DNA of 64,000 nucleotides from Oscillospiraceae bacterium (GTDB lineage: Bacteria > Bacillota > Clostridia > Monoglobales > Monoglobaceae). A program made the position numbers and the translations under genes. Below are positions 34,652 through 42,558 of this stretch, one piece after another. Position 1 is the first letter of the stretch. Every line of letters starts with the position of its first letter. Where the stretch lies: contig SVKF01000003.1 in NCBI GenBank assembly GCA_015068605.1, forward strand, positions 1 through 64,000. The letters run 5' to 3'. The notes beneath the pieces were generated by a model, which worked only from the letters and a program-made list of their open reading frames with translations, was not told the origin of the DNA and searched no databases.

Positions 34652-34692
34652 CTATTGACAATTATATCACGCAGTGATATAATTGTCAATAG
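34652..34692. promoter_or_regulatory. Perfectly symmetric divergent promoter / ROK operator
   Basis: A 41-bp palindrome with 19-bp perfect arms (CTATTGACAATTATATCAC and its complement) around GCA. Each strand reads TTGACA-N17-TATAAT: plus strand boxes at 34655-34660 and 34678-34683, minus strand boxes at 34689-34684 and 34666-34661. The two promoters therefore overlap completely and are identical. Transcripts would start very near the ribosome sites (ROK ATG at 34705, MBL ATG at 34627). The palindrome is the obvious binding site for the ROK dimer. Confidence 0.9.
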
Positions 34693-34704
34693 GGAGGTTG
34701 AAAT

Positions 34705-35832
34705 ATGAAGAAATATATTAACCAACTTGATATGAAGATGGCGAATGCGGCGGATATTTTTTCTCTTATTCGCAAAAGAGAGCGGATAACAAGAAAAGAA
34801 ATTGAGGCGGAAACGGGTTTTAGCTGGGGTGCGGTGTCCACCATAACGGCTCAGCTTATCGAAAAAAATTATATAAGAGAATTTAAGCTTAAAGTCAAGG
34901 GCGGAGCAGGGAGAATCCCGTCTTATCTTGAGGTTAACGGTGATGACTTTTTCGTTTTGGGTGTCGATATAAACATTTCGGGGTTTAAGGCGGTTGTTTT
35001 AAATCTTAAAAATGAAGCGGCAGAGAGCTTTTGCAAGAAAGCGGTTTACACGGATTGTGACTCACTCCTCGGTGAGATAATTAACTTTGTGAGCGATACA
35101 CTGTCCTCTGTTAAAAATAAAAAGATTATCGGTATAGGTGTTGCAATGCAGGGTCTTGTTGATGCGAAAAATGGTATATCTGTTAATATTCCTCATTGCA
35201 GAAGCTGGGATAATGTTCCTCTCTCTCAAATCCTTCGGGACAGATTTGATATTCCTGTTTTTATAGAACACGACCCTGATTGTGTGCTCTATTCAATTTT
35301 AGCGGAGGATATTTGTAAGGATGCGATTTTATTCCGTGTTGATGAGGGTATTGGTATGTCGGTTTTGCTTGACGGAAAAATTTTTAACCGCCAGGGTGCA
35401 TTTGAAGTTGGGCATACGGTTTCTGTTCCCGACGGAGTTTTATGCAGCTGCGGAAAGCAGGGCTGTCTTGAAGCCTATGCCTCGGAAAACGGCATGGCAA
35501 GACTTGCGGGAAAGAGCTTTGAAAAGCTTGTTGAGTCAGCCAAGAGCAAGGATAGGGAAAGCCTTAGATTATTTTCGGATATGGCAAAATACCTTGCCGT
35601 TGCTGTTTCAAATATGTCAAATATTTTGTGTATTGATAAAATTGTTCTCTGCGGAGATATGTGGAAATATAAGGACTTGTTTTACAATGAATTTTTATAT
35701 AATGTGAAAAGCTTAAGCGGTAAGACGAATATGGAGTTTTCGTTTATAGATGTTGAAAATGCCGCAATAGGTGCGGCGCTCATTGCTATTGAAAGGTCAA
35801 TAAAAATAATAGATTTCGGAAAGGATGTTTGA
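34705..35832 (+). CDS. ROK-family transcriptional repressor
   Basis: A 375-residue NagC/XylR-type ROK protein: an N-terminal winged helix (about 12-70, ITRKEIEAETGFSWGAVSTITAQLIEKNYI) fused to a sugar-kinase-like sensor domain. The ROK signature is partly kept: IGIGVAMQGLVDAKNG, FIEHDPDCV, and the zinc motif GHTVSVPDGVLCSCGKQGCLEAY with three Cys. Such proteins repress sugar operons until a sugar binds. GGGAGG precedes the ATG. It heads the operon of dehydrogenase, kinase, two MtlD-like proteins and GH35, and very likely controls itself and the divergent MBL gene through the shared palindrome. Confidence 0.93.
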   Translation: MKKYINQLDMKMANAADIFSLIRKRERITRKEIEAETGFSWGAVSTITAQLIEKNYIREFKLKVKGGAGRIPSYLEVNGDDFFVLGVDINISGFKAVVLNLKNEAAESFCKKAVYTDCDSLLGEIINFVSDTLSSVKNKKIIGIGVAMQGLVDAKNGISVNIPHCRSWDNVPLSQILRDRFDIPVFIEHDPDCVLYSILAEDICKDAILFRVDEGIGMSVLLDGKIFNRQGAFEVGHTVSVPDGVLCSCGKQGCLEAYASENGMARLAGKSFEKLVESAKSKDRESLRLFSDMAKYLAVAVSNMSNILCIDKIVLCGDMWKYKDLFYNEFLYNVKSLSGKTNMEFSFIDVENAAIGAALIAIERSIKIIDFGKDV

Positions 35833-36851
35833 TGATGAAAGCGGTAGTTATTAACAAACCACACGATGTTAAGCTTGTTGAAACCGAAATTCCGCAACCG
35901 CCACAGGGCTTTGCGAGGATTAAGGTTAAGGCGGCGGCGATTTGTGCAACGGATTTGGAGGTTGTCGAGGGGAATATCCCTGCCAACTATCCCATTATTC
36001 CGGGACACGAGTGGAGTGGAATTGTTGATGCGGTGGGGAGCGAAAAGGATTCCCATTGGGTTGGTAAGGAGGTTATTGGAAGCTCTGATGTTGTTTGTCT
36101 TGAGTGTGAAGCCTGTCGTAGCGGTAACTGGAGATACTGCGAAAGCTTTGAGGAAATAGGTTTTAAACGAAACGGAGCTTATGCGGAATATATGGTTGCC
36201 CCCGTTTACGGTCTTTGCGAAAAGGCTGAAAATGTACCATTTGAGGAAGCGGCACTTTGCGAACCCTTGGGCGTTGCTCTCGGAACTCTTAAAAAAGCCC
36301 GCGCAAAGATGGGACAAACAGCGCTTATTATAGGAGCCGGCTCAATAGGTCTTTGTATGCTTGCGGCAGGAAAGGTTATGGGGCTTGAGAAGATTGTTGT
36401 ATGTGCAAGAGGAAAAGGCGGTCTTAAGGTTGCCGAGGAAATGGGTGCTTATGCAACGGTTTCCACAAAGGAGCAGGATTTGGAAGAGGCAATGAAAACA
36501 CTTCATCCCGAGGGGACTGATTTGGTAATTGACGCAACCGGTGCGGAGGAGTGTATTCAGAAAAGTCTCCGAATACTGAAAAGAGGCGGAACTCTGGCTT
36601 TGGCAGGGTACGGCAAGGGGAAGATTATGAGTATCCGAATTGATGATATTCATATTAAAAACCTCAAAGTTGTGGGGGCAGGAAACAACTGGAACATGCA
36701 TAAAAAGGCAATGAAGCTTATGGAAAGCGGAGCGGTTGACCTTTCCTGTTTTGTAACGGAAAAAATTTGTCTTGAAGATTTCAAAATGGGGCTTGACCAT
36801 GCGAAAAACCGCCCCGACAAGTTTGTTAAGGCGGTATTTGTAAATGAATAA
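35832..36851 (+). CDS. Zinc-dependent medium-chain dehydrogenase
   Basis: A 339-residue MDR-family NAD(P)-dependent dehydrogenase of the sorbitol/threonine/galactitol type. Catalytic zinc ligands are in ICATDLE and PGHEWSG; the structural zinc lobe has four Cys in CLECEACRSGNWRYC (C-x2-C-x2-C-x7-C); the Rossmann motif is IIGAGSIG near residue 162. The start overlaps the ROK stop (TGATG) and an alternative ATG is one codon on. The downstream kinase start overlaps its 3' end by 8 bp, indicating strict co-translation. It likely oxidises a polyol or a C5 hydroxyl of a sugar acid; the substrate is not readable from sequence. Confidence 0.9.
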   Translation: MMKAVVINKPHDVKLVETEIPQPPQGFARIKVKAAAICATDLEVVEGNIPANYPIIPGHEWSGIVDAVGSEKDSHWVGKEVIGSSDVVCLECEACRSGNWRYCESFEEIGFKRNGAYAEYMVAPVYGLCEKAENVPFEEAALCEPLGVALGTLKKARAKMGQTALIIGAGSIGLCMLAAGKVMGLEKIVVCARGKGGLKVAEEMGAYATVSTKEQDLEEAMKTLHPEGTDLVIDATGAEECIQKSLRILKRGGTLALAGYGKGKIMSIRIDDIHIKNLKVVGAGNNWNMHKKAMKLMESGAVDLSCFVTEKICLEDFKMGLDHAKNRPDKFVKAVFVNE

Positions 36852-38220
36852 GGGAATACTCGGGATTGACTTAGGAACATCCTCTGTTAAGCTTCTTTTA
36901 AGATTTGACAGCGGTGAAATACGCAAGGCAAAAGCTGTTTATGAAGAAAAGACGCCAAATGGCTGGTTGGATGCCATTTCAAATGCCTTTAGGGAGCTTG
37001 ATGTAAAGGAAATCAAGGCAATCGGGCTTTCATCTCAGGTGGGGACATATATCATAAACGGAAAAGATGTTATAAGCTGGGACGAGGGAATCGGAAGGGC
37101 TGAGCTTGATGAAATTAAGGGAAAATATTCCGCCCATAAGTTTATTGAAGAAATAGCAATGCCCCATCCCGATATTATTTCATATCCCATACCAAGGCTT
37201 ATGTATATAAAAAAGCACTATGAATGTGTGACATCCGTTTGTCAGCCAAAGGATTATCTGTGCAAGGTTCTGACGGGGAATTTAGTGACAGACCAATATT
37301 CCTACCGTGGACTTATTCACACAAGAAAGGGGAATTACAGCGATTTCTTCCTAAAGGAAATCGGCATTGATAAAAATATTCTCCCGAAAGTTATTCCCTA
37401 TAATCAGCTTGCAGGGGTGACAACAAAAGAGTGTGAAAAAACAGTCGGTATTCCCGGCGGTATCCCTGTTTATACGGGGCTTAACGACTTTTTTGCATCA
37501 GTTTTTGGAATGGATATTGAAAATGCAGGAGATATGTTTGATATAACAGGCACAAGCGAGCATTTGGGAGTGCTTACGGAAAAGCCTTGCGAAGACACAA
37601 GGATGGTTTCGGGGGTTTATTTCAATGATTTTATCCATTATGGTGTCACAGCATCAAGCGGAGCATCATTATCCTTTGCTTTAAGAGAATTTGAGGTAAA
37701 GGATATGGATATAAAGGCGTGTCTTAAAAACAATCCGCCGATTTTCGCTCCCTATTTAAACGGGGAGAGAGCACCGATTTTTGACAGCGATGCAAGGGGC
37801 GTTTTCTTCGGCTTGGGGAGTAATTGCACCAAACAGGATATGGCATACTCTGTTTTGGAGGGTGTTGTGTTTAGTTTGTATCACATATACGAAAGCATGG
37901 GGAAGCCGGATTTTGAAAGTATAAAAGTCAGTGGCGGAGCGGCGGAGAATACGGTTTTGAATATTCTTAAGGCTGAAATGTTTGGAAGGGATATTTTAGT
38001 GCTTTCGGAGAATGATACCTCCGCTTTGGGGGCTGTAAAGGTAGCGACAAAGATGCTAAACCCTGATGCTTCGCAGTTTAACAGTATCAAAGAAGTGGTT
38101 TCACCAACAGGCGAATTTAAGGAAATATTAGAGAAACGATATGAAATTTACAAAAATCTGTATCCGTCGTTAAAGGAACGGTTCAGAGAATTTTCAAATA
38201 TGAGAAAGGAATTGATTTAG
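36844..38220 (+). CDS. FGGY-family carbohydrate kinase
   Basis: A 458-residue FGGY sugar kinase (xylulokinase/gluconokinase type). Phosphate-1 motif GILGIDLGTSSVK is at residues 4-16, the middle catalytic region GLNDFFASVFGM contains Asp near residue 218, DITGTSEHLGV follows, and the second FGGY-like signature is at FAPYLNGERAPIFDSDARGVFFGL and VSGGAAENTVLNI. It phosphorylates a ketose or sugar alcohol, presumably the product of the preceding dehydrogenase or a following MtlD-like enzyme. It directly abuts the next gene (stop TAG, then ATG). Confidence 0.9.
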   Translation: MNKGILGIDLGTSSVKLLLRFDSGEIRKAKAVYEEKTPNGWLDAISNAFRELDVKEIKAIGLSSQVGTYIINGKDVISWDEGIGRAELDEIKGKYSAHKFIEEIAMPHPDIISYPIPRLMYIKKHYECVTSVCQPKDYLCKVLTGNLVTDQYSYRGLIHTRKGNYSDFFLKEIGIDKNILPKVIPYNQLAGVTTKECEKTVGIPGGIPVYTGLNDFFASVFGMDIENAGDMFDITGTSEHLGVLTEKPCEDTRMVSGVYFNDFIHYGVTASSGASLSFALREFEVKDMDIKACLKNNPPIFAPYLNGERAPIFDSDARGVFFGLGSNCTKQDMAYSVLEGVVFSLYHIYESMGKPDFESIKVSGGAAENTVLNILKAEMFGRDILVLSENDTSALGAVKVATKMLNPDASQFNSIKEVVSPTGEFKEILEKRYEIYKNLYPSLKERFREFSNMRKELI

Positions 38221-39393
38221 ATGAGTTGCGTAATTTTTGGAGCAGGAAAAATTGCAAGAGGTTTTATCGGCCATCTGCTTTATTTAAGCGGAATTGAGTT
38301 TACTTTTGTTGAAAAGTTCGACTCTTTGGTTGACCTCATAAACGAAAGAGGCGAATACACGGTCAACATTTTGGGCAACAGCGAGGAAAACTGCGTTGTT
38401 AAAAATGCTAAAGCGTTTGGTTTTGCAGACAAAGAGAAAATCGCAAAAGCTATAGCTGATGCTGACGCTGTTTTCAATGCGGTTGGAGGAAAGAACTTAG
38501 GAGAAATAGTTCCGTTTTTAACTGCAGGAATTGAAGAAAAGGCGAAGGTTGGCGGAAAACTCAATATTGTTACCTGTGAAAACTGGAAAAAGCCTGCGGA
38601 TATTCTTCGTGACGGAATTTCCGAAATAATAAGCGATGAGGCAAGAGAATATTTTGAGAATAATGTTGGCATAACCGAGGCGGTTATTATGAGAAGTGCC
38701 ATTGAATCGGATAAAGAGCTTCTTGAAAAGGACCCTCTTGTTGTTAATGTTCAGAATTTCTGGGAGCTTCCCGTTGATGCATCAAGACTTTGCGGAAATC
38801 TCCCCGATATAAAAGGCTTAAAGCTCATCCCTGAATTTACCGGATTTTTAGAGAGAAAATTTTATACATATAATGCGGCGAACGGAACGACATCGTATCT
38901 TGGTGCACTTTTCGGCTATGAAAAAATTGCTGATGCGGCACACGATGAGAGGATTTTGAAAATCCTTGACGGAGTTTATCAGGAAACGGCAAAGGCTTTG
39001 TCTTTAAAGCATAATTTCCCTCTTGATGAACAGCTTGCATTCACTCTCACATCAAAGAATAAATTGCAGGATTATACCATAGTTGACTTTATTGAGCGAA
39101 ATGCCCGTGATCCGCTCCGCAAGCTTGGTCCTGACGACAGACTTGTGGGCTCTGCGAGACTGGTTGAGTCCTTCGGCATAAAGCCCGAAAACCTCTGCAC
39201 AGCCATTGCGGCGGCAATTTATTATAAGAGCGAGGGTGACGAGTTTGCAAATCAGCTTGGTGAAATGAGACAGGAAAAGGGCGTTGATTATGTCCTTGAA
39301 AATGTGTGTAAGCTTGACCCGAATGGAAATATAGCAATGCTTGTCAAGGAAAAAATTGAGCTTTTGAGAAATGAGGGGTATATCAATGAGTAA
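38221..39393 (+). CDS. Mannitol-1-phosphate dehydrogenase-like protein, copy 1
   Basis: A 390-residue member of the polyol-specific long-chain dehydrogenase family (MtlD/UxaB). N-terminal Rossmann motif IFGAGKIARGFIG; NIVTCENWKKPAD and MRSAIE match the family; the catalytic block ERKFYTYNAANGTTSYLG has Lys213 and Asn218, but the usual His at the eighth position after Lys is Asn221. A C-terminal helical domain contains DFIERNARDPLRKLGPDDRLVGSARL. It is followed by a paralog of the same family overlapping by 8 bp. Substrate is likely a sugar phosphate or hexuronate relative. The His loss suggests altered chemistry or specificity. Confidence 0.87.
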   Translation: MSCVIFGAGKIARGFIGHLLYLSGIEFTFVEKFDSLVDLINERGEYTVNILGNSEENCVVKNAKAFGFADKEKIAKAIADADAVFNAVGGKNLGEIVPFLTAGIEEKAKVGGKLNIVTCENWKKPADILRDGISEIISDEAREYFENNVGITEAVIMRSAIESDKELLEKDPLVVNVQNFWELPVDASRLCGNLPDIKGLKLIPEFTGFLERKFYTYNAANGTTSYLGALFGYEKIADAAHDERILKILDGVYQETAKALSLKHNFPLDEQLAFTLTSKNKLQDYTIVDFIERNARDPLRKLGPDDRLVGSARLVESFGIKPENLCTAIAAAIYYKSEGDEFANQLGEMRQEKGVDYVLENVCKLDPNGNIAMLVKEKIELLRNEGYINE

Positions 39394-40468
39394 AATAACA
39401 ATAATCGGTGCAGGAAAGACGGGGAGAGGCTTCATCGGCAGACTTTCCGCAGAGAGCAACGCTGATATTCAGTTTATTGATAAGGATGAAAACCTTGTAA
39501 AGGAGCTTAACGAAAGAAAAAGCTTTAAAGTCAGCTTTTTTGGCGGAGTTCGTGAGGATATGGAGGTTTCGGGATATAAAGCCGTGACATGGGAAAATGC
39601 GAATTTGTCCCACTCTGAGCTTATAATCGTTTCCGTTTGCGGACCAAATCTTAAGGATGTGGGTGAAAAATTATCAACACTTTTGGATAAAGACAGACAC
39701 TACTATATTATAACTGCGGAAAATTACTCAAAGCCTTCAAAGGTTTTAAAAGAGGCGATAAACCTTCCTAATGTTTCGGTAAGCGAAGCGACGGTTTTCT
39801 GCACAACCATAGAAAACGGCGGAATAGACATTTCTTCCGAGAATTATCCTTATCTCCAGTGCGACGCGGATTTGTTGGAGGGGTATACACCTGAAATTTC
39901 TGCAATAAGACCTATTGGGGAGTTTGGAAATTTCCTTACAAGAAAGCTGTTTACCTATAATGCCGCAAGCTGTGTTATTGCATATCTTGGCTGGCTTAAG
40001 GGCTATTCCGATTATGCTCAGGCGGCAAATGATGAACAGATTTTAGAGCTTCTTGACAAAAACTATGAGGTTACAAACAGGGTTTTATGCAAGGAATTTG
40101 GTTATGATGAAGAAGACCAGAGAGAATTTGCACAGCTTTCCAAAAACAAATTCTGTGATAAGACAATTATAGATACGGTGGCAAGAAATGCCCGTGAGCC
40201 ACAGAGAAAGCTGGGAAAAACCGAAAGAATTATCGGGCCTATGCTTTTAATTAACAAATACGGAGAAAGTGCATTTGTTCTCGAAATGACTGCGGCGGCA
40301 ATGCTCCTTTATGATAATGATGGCGAGGACGAATGGAGAAAGATTAAAGCGGAAAAGACCCCTATGGAAATTCTTGACTCCATTTGCGGAATTGGGGATA
40401 ATAAGGCACTTTGCGACAGAATTCTTGCCCATTATGAACAGATGAAAAAGGAGAGAGAAGTATGCTGA
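39386..40468 (+). CDS. Mannitol-1-phosphate dehydrogenase-like protein, copy 2
   Basis: A 360-residue paralog of the preceding protein. The start at 39386 overlaps the upstream stop; GAGGGG lies upstream. Motifs: IIGAGKTGRGFIG, ITAENYSKPSKVL, and the catalytic block TRKLFTYNAASCVIAYLG with Lys187 and Asn192, but Ser195 where His is usual. The C-terminal domain has DTVARNAREPQRKLGKTERIIGPMLL. The two copies are diverged throughout, so they may form a heteromer or act on successive substrates. Its 3' end overlaps the GH35 start by 7 bp. Confidence 0.86.
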   Translation: MSKITIIGAGKTGRGFIGRLSAESNADIQFIDKDENLVKELNERKSFKVSFFGGVREDMEVSGYKAVTWENANLSHSELIIVSVCGPNLKDVGEKLSTLLDKDRHYYIITAENYSKPSKVLKEAINLPNVSVSEATVFCTTIENGGIDISSENYPYLQCDADLLEGYTPEISAIRPIGEFGNFLTRKLFTYNAASCVIAYLGWLKGYSDYAQAANDEQILELLDKNYEVTNRVLCKEFGYDEEDQREFAQLSKNKFCDKTIIDTVARNAREPQRKLGKTERIIGPMLLINKYGESAFVLEMTAAAMLLYDNDGEDEWRKIKAEKTPMEILDSICGIGDNKALCDRILAHYEQMKKEREVC

Positions 40469-42288
40469 CTGTAAAAGACAAAAAGTTCTATTTAAACGGT
40501 GAAGAGTTTAAAATACAAAGCGGTTCTTTCCATTATTTCAGGGCACTCCCCGAATATTGGGAGGATATTTTAAGAAAAATCAAGGCGGCAGGGCTTAATA
40601 CGGTTGAAACCTATACCTGCTGGAATATGCACGAGCCTCATAAGGGTGAGTTTAATTTTTCGGGCATGCTTGATTTGGAAAAGTTTATTCAGCTTGCCCA
40701 TAAAGTCGGGCTGAAAATGATAATCCGAACAGGTCCTTATATCTGTGCGGAATGGGAAAACGGCGGACTTCCGTCATGGCTTTTAAAAAAAGAATATAAC
40801 ACAAGACTTCGCTGTTGCACAGAGCCGTACCTCACTCATTTAAAGGACTGGTTTAATGTTCTTTTGCCGAAAATCAAGCCTTATCTTGAGGAGAACGGTG
40901 GACCTGTAATCGCTTTGGCGGTTGAAAATGAATATGGCTCATTCGGAGACGATTTTGAATATCTTAAAGTGGTTGAAAAAATATATAAGGACGCAGGAAT
41001 GAACTGTCTTTATATTGCGGCAGACGGAAATAAGAGATACCACCTTTCAACGGGGAAAAGCGGAGACCATATTGTCCACGGAATGGACTTTGGCGGCGTT
41101 GGCTCAAAGGAATCCTTTGCGGTTGCCGATGAATTTGACGAAACCGCACCGTATTTTGTTGTTGAATATTGGGCAGGAAACTTCACTAACTGGGGCTTTG
41201 ACGAATGTACTCATATCCCCGACGAAGTGGTCAGAGAGAGTATGGAAAACTATGTTGATATGGGTGCGAGCTTTAATATCTACATGGTTTTCGGCGGAAC
41301 TAATTTTGGCTTTACAAACGGGGCGCAGGGCGCTCTTTCTTGGATGAGAGATGCCTATAACCCGGTTGTGACAAGCTATGATTATGATGCGGCGATAAGT
41401 GAATGGGGCGGATATACCCAAAGATATTTTGATATAAAAAATGCGATGGAAAGAGACCACGGGAAGGCGGATATTGCCGTTCCGTCATCACCAACGCTCC
41501 AGAATATCGGAACTGTTAAATTGACCGAAAGCGGAGATTTCTTTGAAAATCTTCACATCGGAAGGAATTATAAGAGCGTAACCGTTGAATCGATGGAGGA
41601 ATATGACCAGATTGGCGGTTATATTATGTACAGCAAGACAATGACCTATGATGCTGAGCTTAATATCATAAAGCTTGTCGGTCTCCACGACAGAGCACAC
41701 GTCTTTGTCAATGGCGAGCTTGTTGCAACCCGTTTTAGGGGCTTTGATGAAAGCATTATTGAATATCCGAGATATTTCAAGGCAGGCGACAAAATTGATA
41801 TTTTAGTTGAAAATATGGGACGAATTTGCTATGGTGAGGATATGTATTTCGGTGACAGAAAGGGCATAACCGGTGCGATTATAATGACTCACAAAAAGGG
41901 CAACGAAGTCCGTAACCCGGGCAAGGTTATTTTCAACTGGGATGTTAATTGCTTTGAACTCGATAATGTTGACAAGGTGAATTTTGAAGAAAAAGCTCCG
42001 TCAAAATATCCTGCATTCTTCAAAGGAACATTCAAAACTGACAGTAAGGAATCCTGCTTTGTTCACTTTGATAATTTTAGGAAAGGCGTTATCTTTGTAA
42101 ACGGCTTTAATCTTGGCAGATATTGGGAGAGAGGGCCCCTTGAAGCCCTTTATATTCCCGGTGCTATATTAAAGGAAGAAAATGAAATTGTTATTTTTGA
42201 AACTGACGGCGTAAAAGGTGATTTTTCGGTTGAGATAAGCAATATTTCGGGAATCCCGAATCATCATCCGGAAATTATGGTTGATTAA
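40462..42288 (+). CDS. GH35 beta-galactosidase
   Basis: A 608-residue cytoplasmic GH35 exo-beta-galactosidase. The barrel shows SGSFHYFRALPEYWEDILRKIKAAGLNTVETY, RTGPYICAEWENGGLPSWLL, ALAVENEYGSF with Glu157 as acid/base, and FVVEYWAGNFTNWG with Glu235 as nucleophile. C-terminal jelly-roll modules (from about 390) end with KGVIFVNGFNLGRYWERGPLEALYIPG, typical of the family. No signal peptide. It is the final gene of the ROK operon and would release galactose from the non-reducing end of imported oligosaccharides. Confidence 0.95.
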   Translation: MLTVKDKKFYLNGEEFKIQSGSFHYFRALPEYWEDILRKIKAAGLNTVETYTCWNMHEPHKGEFNFSGMLDLEKFIQLAHKVGLKMIIRTGPYICAEWENGGLPSWLLKKEYNTRLRCCTEPYLTHLKDWFNVLLPKIKPYLEENGGPVIALAVENEYGSFGDDFEYLKVVEKIYKDAGMNCLYIAADGNKRYHLSTGKSGDHIVHGMDFGGVGSKESFAVADEFDETAPYFVVEYWAGNFTNWGFDECTHIPDEVVRESMENYVDMGASFNIYMVFGGTNFGFTNGAQGALSWMRDAYNPVVTSYDYDAAISEWGGYTQRYFDIKNAMERDHGKADIAVPSSPTLQNIGTVKLTESGDFFENLHIGRNYKSVTVESMEEYDQIGGYIMYSKTMTYDAELNIIKLVGLHDRAHVFVNGELVATRFRGFDESIIEYPRYFKAGDKIDILVENMGRICYGEDMYFGDRKGITGAIIMTHKKGNEVRNPGKVIFNWDVNCFELDNVDKVNFEEKAPSKYPAFFKGTFKTDSKESCFVHFDNFRKGVIFVNGFNLGRYWERGPLEALYIPGAILKEENEIVIFETDGVKGDFSVEISNISGIPNHHPEIMVD

Positions 42289-42300
42289 AAAATTTAAAAC

Positions 42301-42337
42301 GGGGCTGTGGCGAAATTTTTGCTGCAGCCCCAATTTT
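42301..42337 (+). terminator. Terminator of the ROK operon
   Basis: GGGGCTGTGGC...GCTGCAGCCCC hairpin 12 bases after the GH35 stop, followed by AATTTTG. It belongs to the same hairpin family as 33653 and is directly followed by a repeat core. Confidence 0.75.
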
Positions 42338-42359
42338 GTGTGGTCGGTGCATTTTGCTA
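42334..42359 (+). repeat. Dispersed repeat core, copy b
   Basis: Exact copy of GTGTGGTCGGTGCATTTTGC with flanks, immediately downstream of a terminator hairpin. Confidence 0.85.
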
Positions 42360-42422
42360 TTTAATGCAGTATATCCAATCATTTACGCTTTAAAAAAATG
42401 TTTTTTATACGATTTTTTGTTG

Positions 42423-42448
42423 TTTTGTGTGGTCGGTGCATTTTGCTA
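42423..42448 (+). repeat. Dispersed repeat core, copy c
   Basis: Identical to copy b over 26 bases, 89 bases downstream. It runs into GCTACAGCCCTTTTT, which could pair with the left arm of the hairpin at 42301 as an alternative to the local right arm. Confidence 0.85.
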
Positions 42449-42499
42449 CAGCCCTTTTTATCGAAAAATGTCGTTATTTATATAGTTTTGTCTTATGGA

Positions 42500-42528
42500 T
42501 TGACAAATCCGGCTATTTGTGTTACAAT
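42500..42528 (+). promoter_or_regulatory. SigA promoter of the Hint-domain gene
   Basis: TTGACA (42500-42505) and TACAAT (42523-42528) with a 17-bp spacer, 30 bases before the ATG at 42559. Confidence 0.75.
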
Positions 42529-42558
42529 TATGTTACAAATTTTCTAAGGAGAGATAGT

